Of a stretch of DNA of 64,000 nucleotides, positions 48,359 to 60,379 are shown in pieces (the stretch's first letter is position 1; the number at the start of each line of letters is the position of its first letter). The DNA is from Sinohyriopsis cumingii (taxonomy: Eukaryota > Mollusca > Bivalvia > Unionida > Unionidae): contig CM068826.1 of the NCBI GenBank assembly GCA_028554795.2, forward strand, positions 102,178,346 through 102,242,345. Reading direction: 5' to 3'. Both the position numbers and the translations under genes were made by a program. The notes under the pieces were generated by a model. It was not told where the DNA came from. It saw only the letters and a program-made list of their open reading frames with translations, and searched no databases.

Positions 48359-49273
48359 AAAATTGATAAGAATTGACTAATTTTATTTCAGTAACATGAC
48401 TTTTGTAAAAATTTGTTGTCCAGTGTATTGCAACTCCCCAATATTGCTGAAATTGTGCTCACATGTGGCACATATATGGTATCACGCCTACATTGGTATC
48501 AGGGTCTCCCAAAAGTAATACTATTAGTATCATACCACACTTTTGTTTAGTCGAAGTGTGTTGATATGATCGACATGTGTAATGGTTCACTGGTGATATT
48601 TGTGTTTATTCTTTAAACCCAGGAAATGTACTGATAATGAATCTTAAGAGTTTGGGCGTATTGAGCATTTTGTTTCATAAACCTATTATGCGCATTTACA
48701 ATATTATGTATGAATTTATTCTGTATGCTGGAAGCTTCAGCTGTAGTTCAGATATTTAAGCAATTCATCGCGGTGTTATTGTTCATGTCAATATCACACT
48801 TCACTTGACTCTAGTCAGACTTACAAGCCTGTATCAGTTTATCTGCAAGTACATGTAACGATGCAAAGTTTATGGCAAATCAAGCACTAAGGTATTTGAT
48901 TGCAAAACCATTTAGAGTCTAAAGCCTGGTTGATTATCAATGCGTTTTGTGCTGTGAGCTAAGGAGTCTACAGGACACTTCGCATTAACGTGTCCTTATG
49001 TTCATCTGTACCTTGCTCTTTTGACTATTGCTTTCTGACAATACATATGAATGGTACTGCCAAATGCGTCAGGATTCTCGAATTGTATTTATGTTTCCCT
49101 GTAGATCTGTAACATAAGATATATCAGTTATATCACATATTCTCTTGGCAATTGTTGTAATCTTATATAACCCTCGAATCACAAACAGTGGACTTGTCGG
49201 CTTGCTAACAAATTAATTTAAATTGAAAATGACATTCTCCTTCTAAACCTTTGCACCCTTAAGAACGCCATAC

Positions 49274-49639
49274 CTGTAAAACAATCATTTTGGGAAGTGG
49301 ATCCCTCTCCAATTGTGGTTTTACCAGATTCACATGGATAGCATGATAGCTGACCTTCAGAGGGTTGGAACTGTCCGATCGGACATGGTGTGCATGAAGA
49401 CCGGTTCAGAGAGGATTGATAAGTTCCACTTTTACAGGGCATGCAAGTTGTTGCTCGTGTTGTGTCGCTATAACTTCCAGCCTGACATGGGACGCAATCA
49501 TTCTGACCAATTTGATTTTGAAATGAACCCGGTTTGCAAGACAAACAAGAACTTTGACCTCTGCTTGGTTGGTACATTCCTGCTGGACAGGCATAACAAA
49601 CAAGACTTCCAGCTGGTCTGAATGTGCCAGGCCCACAGT
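49274..49639 (-). CDS. RPTP ectodomain exon, proximal duplicate (GCC2/GCC3 repeats)
   Basis: A 366-nt phase 1-1 exon with intact TTTCAG acceptor and GTATGG donor, encoding about 121 residues of GCC2/GCC3 cysteine-rich repeats. It is the tandem duplicate of 53,257-53,622, and the flanking intron sequence is duplicated with it. It lies between the distal copy and the 627-nt ectodomain exon at 42,232-42,858, whose acceptor phase it matches. Splicing all three in order gives a continuous reading frame. Family knowledge: these repeats occur in many invertebrate surface receptors and have no catalytic role. Confidence 0.82.
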
Positions 49640-49914
49640 CTGAAATATTGATTATTGTTATAAAAATATTAAAATTGAAAATCTGATCTCGAAAAAGTCA
49701 TCATTAAGAAATGTAAAATATATATGGCACATATGTTTGTACCATGAATAATAACACTTTAAATAAATGTAATATCCATTACATGTTACATCTATTAGTT
49801 TCTTTGTAAGAGTTTATCATTGTGCTCGCCTAGTAGTCTTTCTCTTTGTCTATCAATGTGTTGGCACTTTCATTATAAGAATGACATAATGAGGTAAAGT
49901 AATGAAAATTTGTT

Positions 49915-50232
49915 GTCGACATTTATAGAAGTAATAACAATAATAGTAATACTACTACTACTACTTGCTACTACTACTAATAATGAAGACTTTGTATTGC
50001 GCCTAAACTTTTGAATCTCTAAGCGCTTTACAGCATAAGACAACACATATACAATGATATAATTACAAACAACAAACAACATGAAATTAGAAAACAGAAA
50101 ACATGTTGAAAATATTTAAAGTAAGGAAACATTATTAGGTCTTTAAGTCTGTTCTTGCATCTAAATAGGTGAGTTTTAAGAACGCTCTTGAATGAGATCA
50201 ATGTGTTTTTGTGACTAAGTTCGGTGGGCATT
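49915..50232 (-). mobile_element. LINE 3'-end fragment (copy 1)
   Basis: Minus-strand remnant with the last codons (LSHKNTLISFKSVLKTHLFR) and a 3' UTR containing TGTAAAGCGCTTAGAG and a (TAG)n-like tail. Identical in layout to the LINE end at 53,920-54,216, so the insertion predates the segmental duplication. Confidence 0.8.
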
Positions 50233-50238
50233 ACAGAG

Positions 50239-50371
50239 GTCATCGCCTTCCATCTTGGATTTTCATCGGGTTTTGAAATGTGATTCACTTACATCTTTTC
50301 ATTGATAGGACTTGTGTTTTAATTCTTGGATTACTTTTGGATTTAAATTGCAATACCGTAGTCTTTTTTTT
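50239..50371. mobile_element. LTR fragment related to the 57-62 kb retrotransposon
   Basis: CATCGCCTTCCATCTTGGAT through TTGCAATACCGTA matches the middle of both LTRs (around 57,570-57,690 and 61,740-61,862). Only about 130 bp is present, joined directly to the truncated LINE end. Confidence 0.85.
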
Positions 50372-50621
50372 GTGACTTAAAATACAATTCAAACTTACCT
50401 AAAGCGGCCATTCTATAATATCCACATATATAGATTTGAATAAGTGAGTTCTTATATAACAAGAACTTGATATACTTAATGTGTGTATCAATGGCAATGT
50501 ACAAATAGAGGAAAACACACCGAAATGCTCTATTATTCCACACACATCAATACATTTCTGCTGAGGCCTTGTTCTTACATTTTCGGTCAACTTCCTATAT
50601 TTTTAGGTTTCTTGTATTTCA

Positions 50622-52300
50622 ATGGATTCCAGGGCAAAGGTGGTAGCCTTTTCATAGAATTATTTTCCATTGCCGTATTTTGTTCCAGTAGGCGAAGAGA
50701 CCAAGAATACTTCATAGCACGAGCGGTGCAATAGGAGCACCCCTTGTAGTCCAGTATGGATGCGATGTTTTCCCTCTTAGACCATATAACATATGTTGTA
50801 CAGCAATTACACGGCTAGCGTTTGATATCAATGACGTTGAATTTTAGGTATGATATTTTTTTCATAGCTCAAACAATTTCCTCATACAGGTAATTATCCT
50901 GACAAACAAACAAACATACTCAGGTATTAGACTATTTACGACCAGTTATAGTCTTACGGCAAGCATGCCATTATCGGAGCGTAATCCTATTGTCTCACGG
51001 AGTTTGGGATCGGTTAGATAAAGCTATCACTCATTCTAGGGACTGCAGCGGCGTCTGCATAAGTCAAGATTTTAGTTGAAATTTTCAGTATGGGCATATG
51101 TTCGAACACATGAGAGGATGTACTACTTGGACTACAGACTTAGAAGTCTTTGACCCTTAATTTGTTTCCTTGCACAGTTGCTACTGCTTCAAGAGACCCT
51201 GAGGTTTTGCTTTCAATCCATTAGTCACCTCTTTTATATTTGGTAAGTGACAAATCCATGTCATCGGCATGCATTTGAGTGATTGATGCTTCTGCAAAGT
51301 ATTGTGTGTAGTGTAATATTAATGCTTTATATAAGAATGAAATGTACTCGGGTTTTGTTCCGTGATGATGGTTTAATCTTTAGTTGAAGTCATTTGAAAA
51401 TACTGAACTTGGTTTACCCAGTGGTGCATGCGCAAAGTGCCTGCAACGTGAAACCCAATTACTTCTAGTTTTCTGGCTGTGAGCGTTCGCTACAAGCAGG
51501 GTACTTATAGAGTACAATTAAATTTTTTTTATCACAACACAGCGAGTTTTATCAGGATGCTGACCACTTTATGGGAGCTAGCTGCAGCCGTTTTGGTGAT
51601 GGCTAGTCTTATAAATCTTAGGAGGACGGTATTGGTTTACTCGCAGTGAGGGGCCAAGACGTAGGAACTAATTAGTCTGTAGGGAATAGGAAATCCTTTG
51701 GTAAAATGAGATGGGCAAGCCTTGCAATGAGAACTGTGGAACTGGAATTACGTCGTGGTCGGCATGAGATATATTGTTAAATATTTTGAAGAAAAAAATC
51801 AATAATATTCAGTGTCACTATCTGGGTGTGTAAATAATTCAATATCGCCATATGAGTGAAAAACCAATAAATCTTATGCACTGATATGTTTGGCGATAAA
51901 ATCGTGCATTGTACATATTTGTACATAAATTCTATATATTGATCATGCATAGTGATATATCGATTTATCAATGATATTGGTCCAAAGATGCATACGTTGT
52001 TTCTTGCTTGATTCACTGACGTTGCAAGTTTTGATTATTTCCATGTAGGAGCGATATCATTTCCTTTTATGATTTTTTAAACTTAGTGTGGATCATTCTG
52101 ATAAATCCCGTCTTTAGCTTCCTGCGCAAAAGTTCATTCAACAACTAGGCTTCATCCTGTTACACCCATTAGATTACACTGTTAGACTGGCACACCCACA
52201 CGAGCCAGCATCCCTACTTTTTCCTTTATCCCTGCAAATAGGAAAGATTCTTTGTCTCTGTGTAATAACCCTTGGGGTGATATAAATACAAAGTGCTTAA
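50622..52300. repeat. Segmental duplication block A, copy 2
   Basis: Second copy of 44,093-45,890, with a frameshift in the region of the 94-aa ORF and several small indels. Followed by a (CT)n(TA)n microsatellite at 52,303-52,431. Confidence 0.9.
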
Positions 52301-52302
52301 TA

Positions 52303-52435
<133 letters not shown>

Positions 52436-52477
52436 GTTATGTAGAGAGTCTTTGTATGAGATTTGAGTGGCTCCTAC

Positions 52478-52485
52478 GATATTAG
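52478..52485. other. Empty target site of the 562-aa-ORF transposon
   Basis: The duplicate locus runs continuously from block A flank (GTCTTTGTATGAGATTT, CTCCTACGAT) to block B (AGTATCAGGGTCTCCC) with no insert, matching the two flanks that surround 45,939-48,490 in copy 1. Confidence 0.8.
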
Positions 52486-54216
52486 TATCAGGGTCTCCCA
52501 AAAGTATTACTATTACTATAATACCACACTTTTCTTTAGTGGAAGTGTATTAATATGAGCGACATGCGTAATGGTTCACTGGTGATATATATGTGTTTAT
52601 TCTTTAAACCCAGACACTTTACTGATAATGACTCTTAACATTTCATTTTCGGCGTATTGAGCATTTTGTTTCGTAAACCTATTATGCTCATTTACAATAT
52701 TACGTATGAATTTATTCTGTATGCTGGAAGCTTCAGCTGTAGTTTAGGTATTTAAGTGTTATTGTTCATGTCAATATCACACTTCAATTGACTCTAGTCA
52801 GACTTACAAGCCTGTATCAGTTTATCTGCAAGTACATGTAACGAGGCAAAGTTTATGGCAAATCAAGCACTAAGGTATTTGATTGCAAAACTATTTAGAG
52901 TCTAAAGCCTGGTTGGTTATCAATGCGTTTTGTGCTGTGAGCTAAGGAGTCTACAGGACACTTCGCATTAACGTGTCCTTATGTTCATCTGTACCTTGCT
53001 CTTTTGACTATTGCTTTCTGACAATACATATGAATGGTACTGCCAAATGCGTCAGGATTCTCGAATTGTATTTATGTTTCCCTGTAGATCTGTAACATAA
53101 TATATATCAATTATATCAAATATTCTCTTGACAATTGTTGTAATCTTATATAACCCTCGAATCACAAACAGTGGACTTGTCGGCTTGCTAACAAATTAAT
53201 TTAAATTGAAAATGACATTCTCCTTCTAAACCTTTGCACCCTTAAGAACGCCATACCTGTAAAACAATCATTTTGGGAAGTGGATCCTACTCCAATTGTG
53301 GTTTTACCAGATTCACATGGATAGCATGATAGCTGACCTTCAGATGGTTGGAACTGTCCGATCGGACATGGTGTGCATGAAGACCGGTTCAGAGAGGATT
53401 GATAAGTTCCACTTTTACAGGGCATGCAAGTTGTTGCTCGTGTTGTGTCGCTATAACTTCCAGCCTGACATGGGACGCAATCATTCTGGCCAATTTGATT
53501 TTGAAATGAACCCGGTTTGCAAGACAAACAAGAACTTTGACCTCTGCTTGGTTGGTACATTCCTGCTGGACAGTCATTACAAACAAGACTTCCAGCTGGA
53601 CTGAATGTGCCAGGCCCACAGTCTGAAATATTGATTATTGTTATAAAATATTGAAATTGAAAATCTTATCTCGAAAAAGTCATCATTAAGAAATGTAAAA
53701 TATATATGGCACATATGTTTGTACCATGAATAATAACACTTTAAATAAATGTAATATCCATTACATGTTACATCTATTAGTTTCTTTGTAAGAGTTTATC
53801 ATTGTGCTCGCCTAGTAGTCTTTCTCTTTGTCTATCAATGTGTTGGCACTTTCATTATAAGAATGACATAATGAGGTAAAGTGATGAAAATTTGTTGTCG
53901 ACATTTATAGAAGTAATAACAATAATAGTAATACTACTACTACTACTACTTGCTACTACTACTAATAATGAAGACTTTGTATTGCGCCTAAACTTTTGAA
54001 TCTCTAAGCGCTTTACAGCATAAGACAACACATATATAATGATATAATTACAAACAACAAACAACATGAAATTAGAAAACAGAAAACATGCTGAAAATAT
54101 TTAAAGCAAGGAAACATTATTAGGTCTTTAAGTCTGTTCTTGCATCTAAATAGGTGAGTTTTAAGAACGCTCTTGAATGAGATCACTGTGTTTTTGTGTC
54201 TAAGTTCGGTGGGCAA
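52480..54216. repeat. Segmental duplication block B, copy 2
   Basis: Second copy of 48,491-50,232 carrying the distal ectodomain exon and the 3' end of the LINE. Beyond 54,216 the LINE continues here but not in copy 1. Confidence 0.92.
53257..53622 (-). CDS. RPTP ectodomain exon, distal duplicate (GCC2/GCC3 repeats)
   Basis: A 366-nt exon, phase 1 at both ends, with acceptor TTTCAG and donor G|GTATGG. It encodes about 121 residues of repeats of the type CxxCxxGxYQ...GxxxC, with motifs such as CPAGMYQPSRGQ and CKPGSFQNQIGQ. These are ephrin-receptor-like GCC2/GCC3 modules that fold through disulfides outside the cell. It is nearly identical to the exon at 49,274-49,639. Visible amino-acid differences are S for R and ND for YA near the start, and V for E near the end. 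Because it is phase 1-1 it can be skipped or added without frame change. I cannot tell whether it is used constitutively, alternatively or at all. Confidence 0.78.
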
Positions 54217-56700
54217 TTCCACGTTACTGGGCCTTGGTATGCAAAAGAATGTTGTCCATATGACGTCATTTTATAGTGGGAATAATGAGAATACGAGTGT
54301 CGAAAGAGGAGCATAAGTATCCTGCTGTTGGGTACACATCGGTGAGGTCGGATAGGTATGTTGGACTGGAGCCCGTCAGTGAAACTTTGTAAGATAACAA
54401 ATTAGGTGTTTGATTCTGGATTGAATAGACAATGTATGGTATAGAGAAAGGGGGATGTGTGCTCTTATCGTAGAATTCTAAGGATGATCCAAGCAGCTGT
54501 GTTTTGAACTTTCTGAAGTTTCTGGATTGAGACGAACCAGACAGAATGGAGCTACAATAACCAGGTCTTGAAAGTACTAAGGAACACAGAATTATTTTAA
54601 TGGTATCAACTGAAAGATAATTGCAAGTGGAGCTGATGCATCTCTGCTCAAGATATTCAGCCTTGCATATGTTCATGGCATGTTTGTGCAATGAGAGAGT
54701 GTTGTCGAGAGTAACACCTAGGTTTCGTACTGACTTCGTGAATTTAATGTTGGTGTTGCTGATATTCATTGTTTGAGGTAAAGGATATGAATGAGAAAGT
54801 CTTTGTACTGTTATCTGGATGGCTTAAGTTTTTTCATCATTCATCTGCAGCTTGTTACATGTCGTCCATGATTTCACATGGGAACTGCACCTCACTACAC
54901 CTCGGATGATAGCAGTAAGTTCGGCTGGGTGGCTAGGTTTGTATATTTGGGTGTTATCAGCGTACAATTGGTGAGACACTGGATGATGATATATGACACT
55001 TGAGAGCGGCTGAGTGTATAGAATGAAGACAAACATGTCAAAGTACAGGTCCACGAAAAGAGCCCCGTGGAACACCAAAACATAGATCAACTGGGCTGGA
55101 GTGTATTCCGTTCGCTTACACAATTTGTGTCCTATTGCCCAAGTAGGACTTGAACCCACAGTACGACTGTATTGTGAATGCCAAATACATGCTGGAGATG
55201 GTGAAGTAATACATTATGTTCTATTGTGTCAAATGCTGCAGACAAATCAAGGAGGATGAGGATTGTAATCTTGCCGCAATCCAAAGCAGAGAGAAGGTCA
55301 TTAACTACTTTCAGAAGAGTCGTTTCAGTAATGTGGCAAGGTCGATATGGAGACTGTACATTGTTAAAAAGATTTTGATTTCAGATGAGATACAAGTTGG
55401 GATATAACAACTTTTTCTAAGATTTTCGACATGTATGGGAGATTAGAATCTGGGCGGTAGTTCTCTAAGTCGTTATGGTTGAATGTTGGTTTCTTCAGCA
55501 GAGGCTTTACAATGGCAGTTTTGAAAAATGATGGGAATTCCCCGGATGAGAGAGCAGTGTTAATAACATCAGTTAGTGAAGGCACTATTGGATCTAAGCA
55601 CTCAATCAGAAGTGATGTCGGAATCAGATCAAGTTCACATGACTTTGATGCACTCTTCATCGCGATTGTATGTACTAAATCCATAGAGACAGGTTCAAAT
55701 GCTGCTAATGGTTGCCGCTGAAATCCTGTATCGCATCTGTATGGTGACGACGAGTCAACTGAAGGCATGTTGTCAAGATTATCTCTAATGATTTGTCGTT
55801 TGTGACAAAAGTAATTTGCGAACAAATCCGAAGATCGACTTGGGAGTAGGTAGTTGGAAGTGGTGTACATTTGTTACCGACATTAGCTTGTTAGTAATCT
55901 CGAAGAGCTCTTTCTATCTGGCCCTTTCCGTGGTCTTAGTACTGTAGTGGGTTTAGTTTGCTACATGGACTATGTTTGTGACATTCTTCTTAACTGCTTC
56001 ATAGATTTGCGTATGAATAGTGAGTGTGGTGGAAAGCCATAGCCTCTCAGTTTTATGGCGGTCTCTTTTAGGAGTGCGAAGCTGGTCCCTAACACTACCA
56101 TACCACAGAGAACACTTTTTAACTGATATTCTACGCTTGGTTGCTATAGCATGTTTGTCAAGCAATGAACGCAGGCAGTTATCGAGTTGTTCTGTTGTAA
56201 GAGGTAACACAGTTGTAGGTTTGCTTGGATGTCATGCATAAGTTGGGTTCTATTTATCATACGGAGGTTTCTCTTAGTAGCAAATAAAGGTGGAGGGGTA
56301 GGGACTGATACGTCAAGATGGCATATTATGCAGAGATGATCTGATGCAAGATCGTGGGATGCCAGGGAGGACCGTAGAATATTATCATCAGGTCTATGAA
56401 GAATCCATTCAAAGATGTGACCGTGTTTATGGGTGGGTTGGGTAACTGACTGTTTGAGGTTGAAAACGTCAATGGAATATAGCAGTTTTGATGTGTATGG
56501 ATTTACAGGACAGTCAAAGTGAAAGTTGAAATCTCCAAGAATAATCAGATTGTCACCAATCGATTTTCCATACTCGAGGAGATTCGGAAACTGCTCCAGA
56601 AAGAAAGATTCAGTCAGCTTGTTTTTTTTTTCTACCAGGAGGAGGGTGGTGGAGCAGAAAAAAATGAGTTCATATTTTCCCATACAAATGTTTATTGCTG
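53920..56700 (-). mobile_element. Non-LTR retrotransposon (CR1/L2-like LINE), 5'-truncated and degenerate
   Basis: Minus-strand order. Endonuclease: KNKLTESFFLEQF, NLIILGDFNFHFD, THKHGHIFEWILHRPDDN and ASDHLCI, about 56,670-56,250. Linker: about 56,210-55,950. Reverse transcriptase: ENYRPDSNLPYMSKILEKVV near 55,440 and HQLYADNTQIY near 54,960, where YADD has become YADN. C-terminal region: VRNLGVTLDNTLSLHKHAM, YLSVDTIKII, PTELRHKNTVISFKSVLKTH. Then a 3' UTR with TGTAAAGCGCTT and a (TAG)n tail. Several frameshifts and stops. The known function is target-primed reverse transcription; this copy is dead. Confidence 0.88.
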
Positions 56701-57312
56701 TCACATCACAGTTGGGCGTATCACAATTACAAACATGTTTAATATTTTGTTGTGTGTAATAATTATGCTGAAAAAATAGGACACAATTTAATGAAAGTAA
56801 TTTGAGAGTAGTTATCTCACTCATGTAAAGAAAAATTGAATGCATGCACAAATAAGTTGCATAATTATTTACTGATTGAAATAGATCATAAACAATACAA
56901 TTAATATACGAAATAGTTTTATAACTATGTTTGTAAGTGTAATTTATATTTAATTTAATTATTTGACGATTAGTTTTAATTTTTTTATATTTCATTAGAT
57001 GTTATTGGGGTGTAGGATTGTTTGCTGGGCGTCATTTTTTTCAGAATTAAGTTCAGTTCCGTTTGACTTGATTGATCCTTTTTAATTTATTTCATTGATT
57101 TAAGTACCCAATAATATAAACATTATATCTATTTGTTGACATTAAAATCAGTGACAGATTTGGTAAACACCTTTTTAATTTTTTTAAAATTCTTTCTCGG
57201 TAAGATTCATTTAATTGAGTCAAGGTCATACCGTAATTCGTAAACAAACTTCTATTTCTTCCAGAAGGATGAACTCTTGACTATCATCCAGGAATCTGTT
57301 TTGCGTGTTATC

Positions 57313-57810
57313 TGGTCTTATAACTGATGTTATGATAAGAATTATATCAGTCGTGCCTTAACACTTGAAACGTCAAGTTGTTTTATGTTGTGTTCAGTTT
57401 GGGGCTGGGTTATTATTTTTTTCTTCAAATTAATGAATTTCAAGTGATTGTTTTCCCTGGAAATCTTGGACAAAGGCATTTATACGGAATTTAAAAACTG
57501 GAATAATTTTTGATTTGATTCAACGAGAGACTGTTGACACATCAGTATAACGCTGACAATTGCATATGTCATCCCCTTCCATCTTGGATTTTCATCGGGA
57601 TTAGAACTGAAATTCACTAAGAAGGTTTCATTGATAGGACTTGTGTTTTTTTAATTATTGGATTACAATTTGGATTTAATTTGCAATACCGTATATTCTT
57701 TTTTCTTATTTTGTTTACTTTCTTGTCTAGGGAAATAAATTATTTGTTAAATTTTACAAAGCTTGTTGTCTTTACTCTTTTCTGTTACTTATTTTAAGAG
57801 CATAGACTCG
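57313..57810 (+). repeat. 5' LTR
   Basis: From TGGTCTTATAACTGATGTTA to TTAAGAGCATAGACTCG, matching the 3' LTR throughout with substitutions and indels. The exact termini are uncertain; TGATGTTATG at 57,325 is an alternative start. Confidence 0.85.
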
Positions 57811-57844
57811 GAGCAGCAAATTAGCAGGAAAAAAGGAAATTTCA

Positions 57845-58594
57845 AATGAAATTAAAGAAATTAGAGGTGGCAAGGGAAAAACACCCCCCACTTTTGATGT
57901 TTCAAGAAATATCAAGTTAGTACCCCCTTTTCTGAAAGAAGTATACTTTTATTTTCCTTGTTTTGAAAAAATTGCTGAAAATTTGAAATGGCCAAGGGAG
58001 TACTAGACTCTATTATTGTAATGTGTACTTACTGGTAAAGCTCATGGTATTTACATTTGACTGTCACTACAGCAGAGTGCTGACTATGATGTGGTTAAGG
58101 ACTACATGTTAAAGGGTTATCAGTTGGTACCCGAGGTTTATCGACGAGGTTTTTTAGGAATTCTAGAAAATCACCTGACCAGACCTATGTTGAATTTGCA
58201 TGGGAAAAAGCACGACAATTTGATGAGTGGTGCTCTTCTTAAAAGGTTAATAGATATTATGATAACCTCAGACAACTCGTATTACTTTGAAGAGTTAAAG
58301 AAATATGTCCATAGTGACATTAAGACTTATCTTGATGAGCATGAGGTTGAAACCTTGGAAAATGCTGCTCGTGCTGCTGACGATTATTCCTTAGCTCGTA
58401 CAGTTCCTTTTGCAAGCAAGTCTGCCACTCAGCAGTCTTCTGGTAGAAAATTATTTCAGCCTAATACAAGCCCTTCTAAATTGCAACCTGGCATAACTGT
58501 TAGAAGTCAAATTTCTGATAAGAATGATCAAAAATCCTTATCTCTTCCTAGGTCTACCTATTGCAGGAAGAAAGGACACGTTATTTCTGATTGA
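57845..58594 (+). pseudogene. gag relic with zinc knuckle
   Basis: Early part in broken frames (FYFPCFEKIAENLKWPREY near 57,950; SADYDVVKDYMLKGYQLVPE near 58,075), then a 167-codon open piece. The latter includes FLGILENHLTRP, an acidic helix region and a C-terminal YCRKKGHVISD, a degenerate CCHC zinc knuckle. It would have formed the virus-like particle. Stops near 58,012 and 58,060 break it. Confidence 0.75.
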
Positions 58595-58729
58595 TACAAA
58601 CTGAAAAATAGCAACAGAATCAAGACAGACCTATTCCAAATGCTTTTTTCTAAGAGGTCAAGGTCATGTATTGAAAGCAATACATTTGTTGGGTTTAATA
58701 AACCCCACTCTGATTTTCTTATGGAGAAC

Positions 58730-59065
58730 TATGAACCTTTCATGCCGAAGGATTCTATATCAATCATGGGTGATTCGGCCAATTCCATTCCTATTAAATG
58801 TTTAAGGGACACAGGAGCTTCTCAGAGTCTTTTATTATCAGGTACTTTGACTTTTTCTGAGAAGTCTTCTGCTAATGAGTGTTTTTATTGAGGGACTAGA
58901 GTACGGCTTTGTTAATGTTCTTCTCCATTGTGTAAATTTGTGATCAGACTTAGTCTCAGTAGCCGTGACAGTCGGAGGAGTCTTCTTTAACCGTTGAAAG
59001 GCATTAATTTAATATTAGGGAACAACCCAGCTGTAGGTAAGGTTGTGGTTAATCCACTTGTAGCG
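58730..59065 (+). pseudogene. Aspartic protease relic
   Basis: IPIKCLRDTGASQSLLLSGT carries the DTG(A)S active-site motif. After a frameshift and stops, KGINLILGNNPAVGKVVVNP supplies the conserved ILG strand of retropepsins. It would process Gag-Pol. The first part sits 40 codons after the gag knuckle. Confidence 0.75.
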
Positions 59066-59449
59066 GACAAACCTTGTTTGGATCAGAAAGTCGATCGTAT
59101 TGAAAAAGAATTCCCTGATTTATGTCCAGCTTGTGCATTTACTAAAGCTATGGCAAATAAAGCTCTTGAGAATGATGTGAATCACGAAAGAATTCCTTTA
59201 GCTGACACATATATTGGTCAGGCTTTTGACGATGTCAGTTTCAATCCGTTTTGGATCAATCAAAGGGTATTGATCACAGTGATCCTCTTTTTAACTACTC
59301 ATGTTCTTTATTCTAATCAGGATGACAAAAGACAATCACTTGTCCTCGAACAGGAAAAAGAACCTGAGATCTCTTGTTTGTGTCTAAGAGCCATTAGTGA
59401 AACTGAAGCCACATAAGTACATGTTTGTCATTTCATTAAAAATGGGATT

Positions 59450-60120
59450 TGTATGAGAAAATGGAGACCCCCCGAGGTACATGCTGGTGACGAATGGTCG
59501 GTGAACTATCAAATTGTAGTTCCAAAATCTTATAGACAGGAACGTCTTAGTCTGGCCCATGAAACTCCTTTGGCTGGTGATTTAGGGATTAATAAGATTT
59601 ATCACAGGAGATTAAATCACTTCTATAGGCCAAAAAGTAAAAATGATGTTTGTAAATACTGCACATCTTGTCAGTTTTGTCAAATGGTAGGAAAACCCAA
59701 TCAGAAGATACATAAGGCTCATCTGCAACCTATTCCTGCATTTGACTAACCATTTAGCAGAATAATAGTAGACTGCGTTGGTCCCTTACCTAAGACCAAG
59801 TCAGGTGATCAATAGATGTCGACCACTATTTGTCCGTCAACAAGATTCCCAGAGGCAATTCCTTTGAGGAATATTAAAACAAAAACAATAGCAAATGCTT
59901 TGATAAATATTTTTTTACTCAATTCGGCCTTCTCAAATCTGTCCAATCTGGTCAAGGGTCAAATTTTATGTCTGGAATTTTCCAGCTATTTATGCTTGAT
60001 TTTGGCATTCAGCAATTCAAGTCAAAAGTGAAATTATGGTTCGACAGAACTTCAATGGAGATAACTTTTGGGTCTGGTGATAGAGTTCTGTCTCTCTTTC
60101 TCACTTTTCAAAATTTTCTT
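59450..60120 (+). pseudogene. Integrase relic upstream of RT
   Basis: VPKSYRQERLSLAHETPLAG and YHRRLNHFY...CKYCTSCQFCQMVGKP form the HHCC zinc domain. RIIVDCVGPLPKTKSGD starts the rve core (first Asp). TRFPEAIPLRNIKTKTIANA, then SGQGSNFMS after a frameshift, cover the second Asp region, which reads G-Q-G-S where D-Q-G is expected. The third catalytic Glu region appears deleted. A stop at about 59,748 and another at 59,814 interrupt it. Confidence 0.82.
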
Positions 60121-60379
60121 CAGATTAGGTAATACGGCGTTAAAAACTTAAGAGGAAAATGAATGAGTTAAATTATAATAATAGTACTCCAGGGATGCAA
60201 ATAAATTAAAGGACTACTAGCATGTTGAGAGAGATAGACAGGTTAATCATGCAATTAATTTAGTTGTACCTGTCCCACTCAGTGAGGATTGAAGCGAAGG
60301 AATGTAATCGGACTCGACTGATTTTGGAGTGACAAATCTTCGGAATTCAGAAATAATGAATAATCTGGACCAGAAGCTT

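Larger units (their letters stand above)
45939..48490 (+). mobile_element. DNA transposon with intact 562-aa ORF, long imperfect TIRs and an empty-site counterpart
   Basis: The borders come from comparison with the tandem duplicate locus near 52,478-52,485, where the 2.55 kb is absent and the flanks join as CTCCTACGATATTAGTATC. Both ends carry related inverted sequences. The clearest is AATGTGCCGAACACGAATAT with ATTGGCTCT at 46,083-46,127, against its complement at 48,314-48,358. Weaker outward matches are xCACTGGxCAACA, TACTGA and GTGAGCA. A short CTAC-type target duplication is plausible. Encodes one gene with its own promoter region. I cannot assign it to a named superfamily. Confidence 0.85.
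48491..50232. repeat. Segmental duplication block B, copy 1
   Basis: Matches 52,480-54,216 almost base for base, including the 366-nt ectodomain exon and the 3' end of a LINE. Copy 1 diverges abruptly after AAGTTCGGTGGGCA at about 50,232, where a piece of LTR begins. By eye, block B copies are more similar to each other than block A copies. Confidence 0.92.

Noticed and set aside
49313-49621. Plus-strand ORF of 102 aa over the ectodomain exon (and its copy at 53,296-53,604)
   Set aside because: Shadow of the minus-strand cysteine-rich exon; its conservation between copies is due to the segmental duplication.
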